A stretch of 64,000 nucleotides of DNA, taken from the NCBI RefSeq assembly GCF_029892045.1, contig NZ_CP120367.1:682001-746000 (forward strand), given 5' to 3'. Numbering within the stretch: position 1 is the first letter of the stretch; every line of letters starts with the position of its first letter. Shown here in pieces: positions 35,439 to 45,082 of the stretch. Source of the DNA: Sinorhizobium numidicum (lineage in GTDB: Bacteria > Pseudomonadota > Alphaproteobacteria > Rhizobiales > Rhizobiaceae). The translations under genes were made by a program, and so were the position numbers. The notes under the pieces were generated by a model that was not told where the DNA came from, did not search any database, and saw only the letters and a program-made list of their open reading frames with translations.

Positions 35439-37118
35439 TCAGTTCCCGAGAATGCCGGGGAGGCGCAGGCCCTGTTCTTTTGCGCAGTCGAGCGCGATCT
35501 CGTAGCCGGCGTCAGCGTGGCGCATAACGCCGGTGGCAGGGTCGTTCCACAGCACCCGTTCGATCCGACGGTCGGCATCCTCGCTGCCGTCACAGCAGAT
35601 CACCATGCCCGAATGCTGCGAGAATCCCATGCCGACGCCGCCGCCGTGGTGCAGCGATACCCAGGTGGCGCCGGAGGCGGTATTGAGCAGCGCGTTCAAG
35701 AGCGGCCAGTCGGAGACGGCATCCGAGCCATCCTTCATCGCTTCCGTCTCGCGGTTGGGCGAGGCGACCGAACCGGAATCGAGATGGTCGCGGCCAATGA
35801 CGATCGGCGCTTTCAGTTCGCCGTTGCGCACCATTTCATTGAAGGCGAGGCCAAGGCGGTGGCGGTCGCCAAGGCCGACCCAGCAGATGCGCGCTGGCAG
35901 TCCCTGGAAGGAAATGCGCTCGCGCGCCATGTCGAGCCAGTTGTGAAGGTGAGTGTTGCCGGGGGTCAATTCCTTCACCTTCCGGTCGGTCTTGTAGATG
36001 TCTTCCGGGTCGCCGGAGAGGGCCGCCCAGCGGAACGGGCCGATGCCCTTGCAAAAGAGGGGACGGATATAGGCCGGCACGAAACCGGGGAAATCGAAGG
36101 CGCGATCAAGGCCCTCGTCCTTGGCGACCTGGCGAATATTATTGCCGTAGTCGAGCGTCGGAATGCCGGCGTCCCAGAAGGCGAGCATGGCCTCGACGTG
36201 GTCGCGCATCGAGGCGCGGGCAGCCTTCTCGACGGATTTCGGATCGCCCTCGCGCTTGGCCTTCCATTCGGCCATGGTCCAGCCCTTCGGTAGATACCCG
36301 TTGACCGGATCGTGCGCGGAGGTCTGGTCGGTGACGATGTCGGGGCGGATGCCCCGGCGGACCATTTCCGGCAGGATTTCCGACGCGTTACCGAGCAGGC
36401 CGACGGATTTGGCTTCGCCAGCCTTGGTCCAGCGATCGATCATCGCCATTGCGTCGTCAAGCGTTTCCGCCTTCTCATCGAGATAGCGGGTGCGCAGGCG
36501 AAAATCGATCGAGTCGGGATTGCATTCGACGGTCAGGCAGCAGGCGCCGGCCATGACGGCGGCGAGCGGCTGGGCGCCACCCATGCCGCCGAGGCCGCCC
36601 GTCAATATCCACTTGCCCTTGAGATTGCCGCCATAGTGCTGGCGCCCGGCCTCGATGAAGGTTTCGTAGGTACCCTGGACGATGCCTTGCGTGCCGATAT
36701 AGATCCAGGAGCCGGCCGTCATCTGGCCGTACATCGCAAGGCCCTTCTTATCCAGCTCGTTGAAATGATCCCAGGTCGCCCAGTGCGGCACGAGATTGGA
36801 ATTCGCGATCAATACGCGCGGGGCGTCCTTGTGGGTGCGGAAGACGCCGACCGGCTTGCCGGACTGGACGAGAAGCGTCTCGTCCTCGTCGAGATCCTTG
36901 AGCGCCGCGACGATCCGGTCGAAATCCGCCCAAGTGCGGGCCGCCCGGCCGATGCCGCCATAGACGACGAGCTCGTGTGGGTTCTCGGCCACATCCGGGT
37001 CGAGGTTGTTCATCAGCATCCGGAGCGGTGCCTCCGTCAGCCAGCTCTTGGCGTTGAGCTCGGTCCCGCGCGGACTGCGCACTTCGCGAATATTGTGGCG
37101 CGGATTGTTCATGTTCAT
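35439..37118 (-). CDS. hutU: Urocanate hydratase
   Basis: 559-residue urocanase, which hydrates urocanate to imidazolonepropionate using tightly bound NAD as electrophile. Strong family landmarks: [25 protein letters not shown], the [18 protein letters not shown] nucleotide loop, [30 protein letters not shown] and [17 protein letters not shown]. Length is as usual (about 555). Two ATGs lie at 37118 and 37112; GAGG fits either. It is separated from hutG by a RIME1-like element, so it may have its own promoter or be read through from hutI-H-G. Confidence 0.97.
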   Translation of the reverse strand: MNMNNPRHNIREVRSPRGTELNAKSWLTEAPLRMLMNNLDPDVAENPHELVVYGGIGRAARTWADFDRIVAALKDLDEDETLLVQSGKPVGVFRTHKDAPRVLIANSNLVPHWATWDHFNELDKKGLAMYGQMTAGSWIYIGTQGIVQGTYETFIEAGRQHYGGNLKGKWILTGGLGGMGGAQPLAAVMAGACCLTVECNPDSIDFRLRTRYLDEKAETLDDAMAMIDRWTKAGEAKSVGLLGNASEILPEMVRRGIRPDIVTDQTSAHDPVNGYLPKGWTMAEWKAKREGDPKSVEKAARASMRDHVEAMLAFWDAGIPTLDYGNNIRQVAKDEGLDRAFDFPGFVPAYIRPLFCKGIGPFRWAALSGDPEDIYKTDRKVKELTPGNTHLHNWLDMARERISFQGLPARICWVGLGDRHRLGLAFNEMVRNGELKAPIVIGRDHLDSGSVASPNRETEAMKDGSDAVSDWPLLNALLNTASGATWVSLHHGGGVGMGFSQHSGMVICCDGSEDADRRIERVLWNDPATGVMRHADAGYEIALDCAKEQGLRLPGILGN

Positions 37119-37144
37119 GCCTCGCTCCCTGTCAGTTTGAGGTC

Positions 37145-37256
37145 CGAGCGGGGTGAGGAAAATTGTGCGGCGGTTCTCCGCCTGCGTCCCGCTCTAATTT
37201 AATAGGATCGATCACGTTTGTGATTTGGGTCCAAAATCACCGTGATCGAGTGCGAT
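37145..37256. repeat. RIME1-like mosaic element, copy 2
   Basis: GAGCGGGGTGAGGAAAATTG..CGGTTCTCCGCC..GTCCCGCTC (37146-37194) followed by GATCGATCACGTTTGTGATTTGGG and CCAAAATCACCGTGATCGAGTGCGATCG (37207-37258): the same two palindromes as copies 1 and 3. It lies between hutG and hutU and contributes the last codons and the stop of hutG. Confidence 0.78.
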
Positions 37257-38033
37257 CGTTTCGATGTGTTCCAAGATGGCTTGGAGATGGATGCGAAGGC
37301 GTTCGGCTTTGGAAGCGTCCAGGTCGAAGGGCGGCGCTTCGCTCGCCAAATGGGTCGATTGCACCAACTCCATCTGAATGGCGTGCACGCCCTTTTCCGG
37401 CCGGCCATAGTGGCGGGTCGTCCAGCCGCCTTTGAAGCGACCGTTCAGAACATGGCTGTAACCGTCTGCTTTAGCGGCAATTTCCGCGGCCGCGCGCTCG
37501 ATAGCCGAGGCACAGGTTCTCCCCATATCAGTGCCGATGTTGAAGTCCGGCAACTTGCCTTCAAAGAGGAACGGGATATGCGAGCGGATCGAATGGCAGT
37601 CGTAAAGCACGGCAACGCCGTGGATTGCCTTGACGCGGGCGATCTCGGCAGCAAGGGCCGCGTGATAAGGCGCGTGGAAGTCACGCAATCTGGCGGCGAT
37701 GTCCGCTTCGGTCGGCCCTTTGCCGCCCTTCCAGATGGATACGCCGTCGAAATCGGTTTCGGGCACGAGGCCGGTCGTGTTCTGGCCGGGATAGAGGCTG
37801 ACGCCTTCCGGGTCGCGATTGGCGTCGATGACATAGCGATGGAATGTTGCGCGGACAGTTGTAATTTCCGGCAGAAGTCCTTCATAAAGCTCGTGAATGT
37901 GCCAGTCGGTATCGGCGAGGATGCGGCCATTGTCGTTTAGCCGCTCCCAGATCGATGCCGGCACGTCCGTGCCCGTATGGGGAAAGCCGAGAATAATCGG
38001 TGATGTGCCTTGCTGGACTTCGAAGACGGTCAT
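37212..38033 (-). CDS. hutG: N-formylglutamate deformylase/amidohydrolase
   Basis: 273-residue FGase: ILGFPHTGTDVP, then DTDWHIHELYEGLLPE, FHRYVIDANRDPEG, the metal-site YDCHSIRSHIPF and the late HAIQMELVQSTHL. It hydrolyses N-formylglutamate to glutamate and formate, the last step of the five-step histidine route in many proteobacteria. Its ATG (38033) begins one base past the hutH stop, with GGAAAG inside hutH as ribosome site. The last dozen residues (about ALDHGDFGPKSQT) come from the right palindrome of the RIME element. Confidence 0.93.
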   Translation of the reverse strand: MTVFEVQQGTSPIILGFPHTGTDVPASIWERLNDNGRILADTDWHIHELYEGLLPEITTVRATFHRYVIDANRDPEGVSLYPGQNTTGLVPETDFDGVSIWKGGKGPTEADIAARLRDFHAPYHAALAAEIARVKAIHGVAVLYDCHSIRSHIPFLFEGKLPDFNIGTDMGRTCASAIERAAAEIAAKADGYSHVLNGRFKGGWTTRHYGRPEKGVHAIQMELVQSTHLASEAPPFDLDASKAERLRIHLQAILEHIETIALDHGDFGPKSQT

Positions 38034-38034
38034 G

Positions 38035-39570
38035 TCAGCTTTCCAGTTTCGGAAGGATGCCGTCGGAGACGGCCGCGCCGAGCCGGCCGGTTGCCACGAG
38101 TTCGCCTGCCGCCTTGAGATCATCGGCCAGATAGCGGTCTTCTTCGATCGTGGGGGACACGGCACGCACGGCGGCCATTGCTTTCAGCAGCTCGGGGCTG
38201 GTGGCGAGGGGGGCTCGGAATTCGATGCCCTGAACGGCCGTCAAGGCCTCGATGCCGATGATCGAAAACAGGTTATCCGTCATCTGCAGGAGGCGCCGGG
38301 CCCCGTGGCAGGCCATCGACACATGGTCTTCCTGGTTGGCCGAGGTCGGCGTCGAGTCGACGGAGGCCGGGTGAGAGAGCTGCTTGTTTTCCGACATCAG
38401 CGCGGCCGAAGTGACTTCGGCGATCATCAGCCCCGAATTGAGGCCCGGCTTTTTGGCGAGGAAGGCGGGGAGGCCGTAGCTCAGCGTCGGATCTACAAGC
38501 AGCGCTACGCGGCGCTGTGAGATGGCGCCGATCTCGCAAACTGCGAGCGCGATTTGATCGGCGGCGAAGGCGACCGGCTCGGCGTGGAAATTTCCGCCTG
38601 AGACGACGGCATTGTCGGAAAGCACCAACGGGTTATCGGTGACGGCGTTTGCTTCGATGGTCAAGGTCGCCGCAACGGAGCGAAGGAGATCGAGGCAGGC
38701 CCCATCAACTTGCGGCTGGCAGCGAATGCAATAGGGATCCTGCACCCGCTCGTCGCCTTCGATATGGCTTGCGCGGATGGCCGATCCCTCAAGCAGGCTG
38801 CGAAGGGCAGCCGCCGTATCGATCTGCCCGCGATGACCGCGCAGCGTGTGGATGTCGGGATGGAAGGGGGCCGACGAACCCATGGCGGCGTCGGTCGAAA
38901 GCGCGCCGGTGATCAGCGCAGCCTGAGCCGCCCGATGGGCGCGGAAAAGACCGGCAAGGGCGAGAGCCGTTGAAACCTGAGTGCCGTTGATTAGGGCCAG
39001 CCCTTCCTTGGCGGCGAGCGTCACCGGCGAAAGCCCGGCTGCTTTCAGCGCCACGGCGGCAGTCATGCGCTCACCGGCAAAGAAGGCCTCGCCATGGCCC
39101 ATCATTACGGCGGCCATATGGGCGAGCGGTGCGAGGTCGCCCGAGGCGCCGACCGACCCCTTCTCCGGAATCAGTGGGATGACCCCCTTTTCCAGCATCG
39201 CCTCGATCAGACGAACAAGCTCCAGGCGCACGCCGGAGGCGCCGCGGCCGAGCGAGATCAGCTTCAGGGCCAAGATCAGGCGCACGATCTGTTCCGGCAA
39301 GGGCTGGCCGACGCCGCAGCAGTGCGACAGGATCAGATTGCGCTGGAGGGTAGTGACGTCGGCGCTGTCGATCTTGATCGACGCCAGTTTGCCGAAGCCG
39401 GTATTGATACCGTAGACGGGTTCGTTTCCCGCGATGATCTCGGCGATCCGCGATGCGGCCTTGAGGATGCCCGCATCGAACAAGGCATCGAGCCGTGCGG
39501 GCTCACCGGTCCAGTAGATCGTCTCCAGATCCTTGAGCGGCACGGAACCGGGTTTCAGAACAATGGTCAT
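38035..39570 (-). CDS. hutH: Histidine ammonia-lyase
   Basis: 511-residue histidase, first enzyme of histidine degradation (histidine to urocanate plus ammonia). The MIO prosthetic group forms from A142-S143-G144 in [14 protein letters not shown]. Other conserved blocks: [11 protein letters not shown] (53-63), [11 protein letters not shown], and [12 protein letters not shown] with the active-site Tyr/Arg, plus the late [14 protein letters not shown]. It overlaps hutI by four bases (ATGA, 39567-39570), so translation is coupled. Confidence 0.97.
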   Translation of the reverse strand: MTIVLKPGSVPLKDLETIYWTGEPARLDALFDAGILKAASRIAEIIAGNEPVYGINTGFGKLASIKIDSADVTTLQRNLILSHCCGVGQPLPEQIVRLILALKLISLGRGASGVRLELVRLIEAMLEKGVIPLIPEKGSVGASGDLAPLAHMAAVMMGHGEAFFAGERMTAAVALKAAGLSPVTLAAKEGLALINGTQVSTALALAGLFRAHRAAQAALITGALSTDAAMGSSAPFHPDIHTLRGHRGQIDTAAALRSLLEGSAIRASHIEGDERVQDPYCIRCQPQVDGACLDLLRSVAATLTIEANAVTDNPLVLSDNAVVSGGNFHAEPVAFAADQIALAVCEIGAISQRRVALLVDPTLSYGLPAFLAKKPGLNSGLMIAEVTSAALMSENKQLSHPASVDSTPTSANQEDHVSMACHGARRLLQMTDNLFSIIGIEALTAVQGIEFRAPLATSPELLKAMAAVRAVSPTIEEDRYLADDLKAAGELVATGRLGAAVSDGILPKLES

Positions 39571-40805
39571 CGGGGAATCCTTTCACCCTTGAAGATCCGC
39601 TCGTGCAAGGGATTGAAGCCGATGCGGTAGATCAATTCCGCCGGCGCATCGATGTTCCAAAGCGCAAGGTCCGCGAACTTCCCGGCTTCGATCGTGCCGG
39701 TTTCCTTGAGTATCCCGAGCGCGCCTGCCGCTTCGCGGGTAACGCCGGCTAAACATTCCTCCAGCGTCAGGCGGAACAATGTCGCAGACATGTTCATCGT
39801 CAGCAGTAGAGAGGTCAGAGGCGACGTACCGGGATTGCAATCGGTGGCGATGGCGATGCGTGTTCCGGCTGCACGTAACGCGCCGACTGGTGGGAGCTGC
39901 GTTTCCCGGAGCGTATAGAAGGCCCCCGGCAAGAGCACGGCGACGGTGCCGGCCTTCGCCATCACGGCGGCGCCCTCGGGATCGAGATATTCGAGGTGAT
40001 CGGCCGAAAGCGCACCGTAGGAAGCGGCAAGTTTCGCACCCCCGAGATCCGAAAGCTGTTCAGCATGGAGTTTGACCGGCAGGCCGAGAGCCTTCGCTTT
40101 ATTGAAAACGAGCGCGATCTCCGCCGGCGAAAAGGCAATGCCTTCGCAGAAACCGTCAACGGCGTCGACGAGGCCTTCAGCGTGTGCCTTTGTCAGGCCA
40201 GGAAGAACGACGTCGGCGATGTAGTCGGCATTTCGGCCCTTATATTCCGGCGGCGTGGCGTGGGCGGCGAGATAGCTGGTGACGATGCGGACCGGTCGCA
40301 GATTTTGCAATTGCCGTGCCGCTCGCAGCATCTTCAGTTCGGCTTCGATATTGAGGCCGTAGCCGGACTTGATCTCGACTGTGGAGACACTCTCCGACAA
40401 TAAAGCGTCGAGCCTTGGAAGCGCCGCTTGCACGAGTTCGTCGACGGACAAGGCGTTGGTAGCCTTAACTGTAGATACAATACCCCCGCCGGCGCGGGCG
40501 ATTTCCTCGTAACTCGCACCTTCGAGCCGCAACTGGAATTCGCGCGCGCGGTTGCCGCCGTGAACGATATGGGTATGGCAGTCGATCAGCGCCGGCGTCA
40601 TCCAGCGGCTTTCGCAGTCGACCACCTGGTCGGCGCGCGTGAGATTCGCGGGCAGGTCGCTCTCGGCTCCGGCAAAGGCGATCCGGCCGTCGTGCACCGC
40701 GACTGCGCCTTTTTCGATGACGCCGAGCGGTCCAAAATCCTCGCGGAGCGTGGCTAGGCGCACATTGCGCCACAGGCTGGTCCTTGCCGGTTTCGTCTCG
40801 GACAT
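39567..40805 (-). CDS. hutI: Imidazolonepropionase
   Basis: 412-residue amidohydrolase-superfamily enzyme that opens the imidazolone ring to N-formimino-glutamate. Metal ligands: [10 protein letters not shown] (HxH), [19 protein letters not shown], and the late [11 protein letters not shown] with the ligand Asp. ATG 40805 ([11 protein letters not shown]) is chosen with CGGAAG upstream over the ATG at 40820. It is the first gene of hutI-H-G and has a HutC-like palindrome 42 bases upstream of its start. Confidence 0.95.
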   Translation of the reverse strand: MSETKPARTSLWRNVRLATLREDFGPLGVIEKGAVAVHDGRIAFAGAESDLPANLTRADQVVDCESRWMTPALIDCHTHIVHGGNRAREFQLRLEGASYEEIARAGGGIVSTVKATNALSVDELVQAALPRLDALLSESVSTVEIKSGYGLNIEAELKMLRAARQLQNLRPVRIVTSYLAAHATPPEYKGRNADYIADVVLPGLTKAHAEGLVDAVDGFCEGIAFSPAEIALVFNKAKALGLPVKLHAEQLSDLGGAKLAASYGALSADHLEYLDPEGAAVMAKAGTVAVLLPGAFYTLRETQLPPVGALRAAGTRIAIATDCNPGTSPLTSLLLTMNMSATLFRLTLEECLAGVTREAAGALGILKETGTIEAGKFADLALWNIDAPAELIYRIGFNPLHERIFKGERIPR

Positions 40806-40846
40806 TTTGCTTCCGCCCATCAGCTACCGCCTTTCTCCGCTCGATA

Positions 40847-40858
40847 ATGTATATACAT
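40847..40858. promoter_or_regulatory. HutC-type operator
   Basis: ATGTATATACAT is a perfect 12-bp palindrome 42 bases upstream of the hutI start. It contains TGTATATACA, the core of sites bound by the GntR-family repressor HutC, which responds to urocanate. No hutC gene is in the window, so the repressor must be encoded elsewhere or upstream regulation must be by a related GntR protein. Confidence 0.6.
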
Positions 40859-40938
40859 AATAGCAGGTGTGACAAGAAAAAAATGGAACATCCACGACAG
40901 CAGGTAATGCGGCTCCGGCGGCGGGCCAGAAAGCAGCA

Positions 40939-40972
40939 CAAAAAAGCCCCGGACGTCCGGTCCGAGGCTTTG
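40939..40972. terminator. Intrinsic terminator downstream of phnN
   Basis: AAGCCCCGGAC (40944-40954) and GTCCGAGGCTT (40960-40970) form an 11-bp stem with one mismatch or G-U pair and a 5-base loop. On the reverse strand it is followed by a T-run (TTTTTT), a strong intrinsic terminator for the leftward phn transcript; it lies about 27 bases past the phnN stop. Confidence 0.85.
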
Positions 40973-40996
40973 TGATGGTGGGCGCTGGCGACCTCT

Positions 40997-41587
40997 TCAG
41001 GCCGGATGATGGATGTCCGCGCAATGCCGTTCGACGAGCGCGATGAACCGGCGGCCGGCAATATCGAGCCGGCCGCTGTTGTCGATCACCGTCACATCGT
41101 TGCCGGCGATGACGTCGGGGGTCTGACGCGACAGGCGGCGCAAAATGTCCTCCTCGCTCTCGCGGCCGCGTTCGGCCAGGCGCTTTGCCAGCACCGGCGG
41201 GTCGGCTGTGATGACGGCGACGGCAACATCGCCGAACGCTGCGCGAATGGCGGGAAGGGCAGCACGGCTGCCATTGACGATCGCCGTCATGCCGCTTGCG
41301 ATCTTTTCCGCGATCTCCCTCGGAATGCCATAGCTCAAGCCATGCGCCTGCCAGGAGACGGCAAAGGCGCCGTTCTGCCTCATGTCATCGAACTCCGCGG
41401 CCGAAACGCTTTCGTGCACTTCGCCGCCGGCATCCGACGGGCGCGTGATCACCCGCCGCACGAACAGGATGTCCGGACGTTGCGCGAAGTGGCGGGCGGC
41501 AAACCCCATGACGCTATCCTTGCCGGCCCCGCTCGGACCGACGACGACGATGAGCGTCCCGCCGCGCGCTTTTTCGACCGCCGTCAT
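40997..41587 (-). CDS. phnN: Ribose 1,5-bisphosphate phosphokinase
   Basis: 196-residue PhnN of the guanylate-kinase-like fold. P-loop GPSGAGKDSV near residue 18; RRVITRPSDAGGEVHESVSAAEF follows, the PhnN version of the substrate region. It makes PRPP from ribosyl-1,5-bisphosphate, recycling the product of C-P lyase. Start ATG 41587 overlaps the phnM stop by four bases. It is the last gene before the terminator. Confidence 0.9.
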   Translation of the reverse strand: MTAVEKARGGTLIVVVGPSGAGKDSVMGFAARHFAQRPDILFVRRVITRPSDAGGEVHESVSAAEFDDMRQNGAFAVSWQAHGLSYGIPREIAEKIASGMTAIVNGSRAALPAIRAAFGDVAVAVITADPPVLAKRLAERGRESEEDILRRLSRQTPDVIAGNDVTVIDNSGRLDIAGRRFIALVERHCADIHHPA

Positions 41588-42723
41588 GCGACACGCCGTC
41601 CTTCGCGCCATACGGAGCGAACAACCGGAATGCCCTGGGGCCGATGGACGCGGGCGATATCAGCACGGAGCCCGACGGCGATCCGGCCGCGGTCATTAAG
41701 TCCGACCGTGCGCGCCGGCGTTGCCGATACCATCGCGATCGCCTGGGGCAGGGCGATCGCCTCGACTTCGTCGGCGAGCACGAACGGCGCATGGATCAGG
41801 CTGAAGGGGACATAGTCGGAGGAAAGCACGTCGAGCACGCCGTGCTCGGCCAGGTCGCGGGCGGCGATGTTGCCGGAATGCGACTTGCCGCGCACGACGT
41901 TCGGCGCGCCCATCAGAACGCTCAATCCTGCGCGGTGCGACGCTTCCGCCGCCTCGAAGCTCGTCGGGAACTCTGCGAGGCGGATGCCGTAGCCAATCGA
42001 TTCCTCGACATGTTCGACCGTGGCGTCATCGTGGCTGGCGATCGTGATGCCGCGTTCGGCGCAGGCCCTTGCGAGGGCGGTGCGATGTGGCTCGGCATAG
42101 AGCGCCGACAGCGCCTGCTGACGCTCGATGAAAGCAGCAAAGGCTTCATCCGACATGCCGCGCTTCGTCTTGTAATAGAGGGTGTACTGATCCATTGTCT
42201 GAAACTGCCGCTGTCCCGGGGCATGGTCCATCAGCGAGACCAGACGAACCTGCGGGTCGTCTTGAAAATCTTCGTAGTGATCGAGCACATCAGCAGTCGA
42301 AACCTCGCAGCGCAGGTGGATGAGGTGATCGGCCCGTAGCCGGCCTTCTGCTTTTGCCTGCGTCAAGGCGTCCGCCATGCTGCGCATCTCGCCCTTCTGG
42401 AAGCCGCCATCCTCGTCTGAGCCAAGACGCAGGCAATCGAACACGGTGGTGATGCCGGAGGTGACGACCTGCGCGTCATGGGCCTGGATGGCCGCGATCT
42501 TCAGCCAGCGCACGCCCGGCCGCGGCGAATAATGTGCCTCCAGATGGTCGGTGTGGAGCTCGACCAACCCGGGCAGTAGGTAATCGCCTTCGAAATCCTC
42601 GCCCGTATGGCTCGCACCTTCCGAAATGTCGGCGATCCTGCCGTCGCGGATCAGGACCGAGCCGTCGATAATACGGTCTTCGAGAACGATGCGGGCGTTG
42701 GTCAGAACCTGTTCTTTGGTCAT
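41584..42723 (-). CDS. phnM: Alpha-D-ribose 1-methylphosphonate 5-triphosphate diphosphatase
   Basis: 379-residue amidohydrolase. LLPGLVELHTDHLEAHYSPRPGVRW holds the HxDH metal motif characteristic of PhnM; SHDDATVEHVEES and VLSSDYVPFSLI carry further ligands. It removes pyrophosphate from the ribosyl-methylphosphonate triphosphate in the C-P lyase route. The core lyase genes phnGHIJKL are not in the window, so they must lie elsewhere. The start at 42723 (MTKEQVLTNA) lies one base beyond the DUF1045 stop. Confidence 0.93.
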   Translation of the reverse strand: MTKEQVLTNARIVLEDRIIDGSVLIRDGRIADISEGASHTGEDFEGDYLLPGLVELHTDHLEAHYSPRPGVRWLKIAAIQAHDAQVVTSGITTVFDCLRLGSDEDGGFQKGEMRSMADALTQAKAEGRLRADHLIHLRCEVSTADVLDHYEDFQDDPQVRLVSLMDHAPGQRQFQTMDQYTLYYKTKRGMSDEAFAAFIERQQALSALYAEPHRTALARACAERGITIASHDDATVEHVEESIGYGIRLAEFPTSFEAAEASHRAGLSVLMGAPNVVRGKSHSGNIAARDLAEHGVLDVLSSDYVPFSLIHAPFVLADEVEAIALPQAIAMVSATPARTVGLNDRGRIAVGLRADIARVHRPQGIPVVRSVWREGRRVA

Positions 42724-42724
42724 T

Positions 42725-43432
42725 TCATGCGATCTTTCGTTTGGACGCGCTGCCGAGCGGCAGCAGGGAATGAACGGTAAAGGGCGCGCCGCGATGCGGC
42801 TCGACGAAAAGCGCCACCGTCGAGACGGCAAGCGGCTTGCCGATGAACTCTTCGAACGCGGCGTGAAGCGACTCCCGCATTGTTGCGCGCATTTCGCTCG
42901 GTACCGGGCCGGTCAGCGTCAGATGAAACTGGAACTCTTCAAAAACGTAAGGATAACCCCATGCCGCAAGGTATTCTCGTTGACGTTGCGTGAGTTTCTC
43001 GGGATTGCGGCGCGCGATCTCGGTGCCGGATATCGGTGCGCGAAAGGGTTCGAAGCGGCGAACGGCTTGCTCCGCGAGCTGCCGAAGCGGGGCGCAGTCT
43101 TCTGTCGGAACGAGCGCGAAGAAAGCGCCGATCTGGTGAAGAGTGATCTGCGGAACTTCGAAAGCGTCGATCTCGGCCGCGAACTCGTCGAAGGCCGCAA
43201 TCAGGTCGGCCTCGCTACGCCCGGCGGCAAGCTCGAACGGCGCTTTCAACGTGCCGTGGAAGCCGTATCGGCGGGGATCCGCCGTCAGCGTCATTTGAAC
43301 GTCACTGTCTAGATTTGAGCTTGGCGGCCAGCTCAATGCACCGCCGCTGAAGGCGTCCCGTCCAAGCCAATGAGATGCAGTCAGCGACAGCCGGTCGTCG
43401 GCCGGCGGCGCGAAGTAGATCGCATAACGCAC
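42725..43432 (-). CDS. DUF1045 protein (phosphonate-operon 2H phosphoesterase-like)
   Basis: 235-residue DUF1045 protein, a family found almost only in phn operons. It has two H-x-T motifs expected of 2H (LigT-like) phosphoesterases: YGFHGTLKAPF near residue 58 and FQFHLTLTGP near 170. This fits cleavage of a cyclic ribose phosphate intermediate of C-P lyase products, an alternative to PhnP; the reaction is inferred. It precedes phnM by one base. Confidence 0.85.
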   Translation of the reverse strand: MRYAIYFAPPADDRLSLTASHWLGRDAFSGGALSWPPSSNLDSDVQMTLTADPRRYGFHGTLKAPFELAAGRSEADLIAAFDEFAAEIDAFEVPQITLHQIGAFFALVPTEDCAPLRQLAEQAVRRFEPFRAPISGTEIARRNPEKLTQRQREYLAAWGYPYVFEEFQFHLTLTGPVPSEMRATMRESLHAAFEEFIGKPLAVSTVALFVEPHRGAPFTVHSLLPLGSASKRKIA

Positions 43433-43452
43433 GGGTCTTCACTTTCTGTATA

Positions 43453-43476
43453 GACGGCCAACTGCAGTTGGCCGTC
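43453..43476. other. Perfect 24-bp palindrome between phnE2 and the DUF1045 gene
   Basis: GACGGCCAACTG followed directly by its reverse complement. It lies 80 bases past the phnE2 stop and about 20 bases before the DUF1045 start on the reverse strand. It could be a terminator or attenuator separating the transporter from the metabolic genes, or a double-stranded operator; there is no T-run. Confidence 0.6.
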
Positions 43477-43556
43477 GGTTGTTCGCGGGACGAGATGCGC
43501 AGCTAGCCGATTTGCATGACAGCATCATGATGATATCGATGCGAAACGCAAATCGC

Positions 43557-45074
43557 TCAATGCGCGCTGCGGCCCATCAGACGTGATCGGCACACGTTGG
43601 AGATGCTGTCGAAAACGAAGACGACCATCAAGATCAAAAGCACCATATAGGCGACATTTTCCCAGTCCGAATTGGTGCGCATCGCTTCCCACAGCTTGAG
43701 GCCGATGCCGCCGGCGCCGACTGCGCCGATGATCGTTGCCGAGCGGGTATTCGATTCCCAGAAATAGAGCGCTTGGCTGGCGAAGACCGGCAGCACCTGC
43801 GGCAGGACGCCGAAGCGTTGCACGGCAAGCGGCGTCGCGCCGACGGACTTGACGCCCTCGCGCTGCTTGTCATCGATGTTTTCGAGCGCTTCGGAATAGA
43901 GTTTGCCGAGGGTGCCGGTGTCGGTGAAGAAGATGGCGGACATACCAGCGAGCGGCCCCGGCCCGAAGGCACGGGTGAAGAAGAGTGCCCAGATGAACAT
44001 ATCCACCGACCGAAGGAAGTCGAAGAAACGCTTGAAGAGCTGGTTGGCGAAGAGGTTCGGCGTGATGTTGCGTGCCGCGAGGAAACAGAGCGGGAAGGCA
44101 ATGAGCGACGCAAAGAGCGTGCCGACGAAGGCCATCACCACCGTCTGCAACAGTTTGGTCCAGACGTCGAGGTGCTGCCATTCGGCATTGTAGAGGATGT
44201 TATTCCACGCGAGCGCCAGGTTCGAGCGCGCCGGATCGATCCGATCGCCCGAGAGGATCAGCGACGCCACTTCGCCATAGGATTTTCCGAAGAAGGGCGA
44301 GTTGGTGTCGAAGAGGAAGTTCGCCCAGCCGAAAAAGCGGTTGCGGATCGATACCTCGTCGCCTTCGACCTCCGCCCAGCCCGTAAGGCCGAAAGAGAGC
44401 GTGATCTTTTCACCCGGCCGTTTCTGCGTCGCCCACCGGGGCAGGGGGCCTTGCGGCGTTACGGTGTCGGCGCCGTCGACAGCCATTGTAAAGGTCTCGC
44501 CAGCGTGCGTGGCCTTCACCAATCGCTCTGCGACCTCGATGTTCGTGGAGCCGTCATAAGTAACGAGCGCGCGCGTGACGACTTCTTCGGTGCGAGTTTG
44601 CGCGGCGTTCTGTCGCCCTGCTCCTTGGTTCCCGCCGAGCGCGGCATTCGGCGCCATGAAGCTGAAGGAGGAGCTCGCCTTTGGCTTTGGCGCCTGTACC
44701 GCGGCCGCCGGCGTTTCGACGGTCCGCGTCACAGTTTCTTTTTCGAGGACGACCCAATCGGGATTCGGGTTGGCTCCGAGCGGCGAATTGCGCTGGTAGG
44801 AGACGACCATCGTCCCGTCAGGGGCGATCTCGATGTCCGGACGGATTTCGTAGGATATCCAATCGGCAAGATAGGTGCCAGCGATACCCCAATTGGCATT
44901 GGCGAGCACATGGCCAACCGAGAAGAACCACCAGCTGAAAACCATATAGGACACGAGGCTGGCGCCGATCAGCGCGGCTTTCAGCCGCTTGTTTGAAGAC
45001 GACTGCAAAAGATGCGGATGACGGGCCGCGATGGCTTCCATTTCAGGAGCGCTGGGCTTGGTCGAGGCAATCAT
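43557..45074 (-). CDS. phnE2: Phosphate/phosphonate ABC importer permease, long form (PhnE2/PhoT)
   Basis: 505-residue permease, nearly twice the usual about 270. After one N-terminal membrane helix (about residues 33-55) comes a soluble region of about 200 residues (60-260, beta-rich, with an Ala/Gln-rich linker), then the BPD_transp_1 domain with five to six helices; REGVKSVGATPLAVQRFGVLPQVLPVF is the coupling loop and SNTRSATIIGAVGAGGIG the conserved PhnE segment. The start ATG 45074 follows GGAG. It pairs with phnE1 to form the channel. Confidence 0.9.
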   Translation of the reverse strand: MIASTKPSAPEMEAIAARHPHLLQSSSNKRLKAALIGASLVSYMVFSWWFFSVGHVLANANWGIAGTYLADWISYEIRPDIEIAPDGTMVVSYQRNSPLGANPNPDWVVLEKETVTRTVETPAAAVQAPKPKASSSFSFMAPNAALGGNQGAGRQNAAQTRTEEVVTRALVTYDGSTNIEVAERLVKATHAGETFTMAVDGADTVTPQGPLPRWATQKRPGEKITLSFGLTGWAEVEGDEVSIRNRFFGWANFLFDTNSPFFGKSYGEVASLILSGDRIDPARSNLALAWNNILYNAEWQHLDVWTKLLQTVVMAFVGTLFASLIAFPLCFLAARNITPNLFANQLFKRFFDFLRSVDMFIWALFFTRAFGPGPLAGMSAIFFTDTGTLGKLYSEALENIDDKQREGVKSVGATPLAVQRFGVLPQVLPVFASQALYFWESNTRSATIIGAVGAGGIGLKLWEAMRTNSDWENVAYMVLLILMVVFVFDSISNVCRSRLMGRSAH

Positions 45075-45082
45075 GGGGGCTC

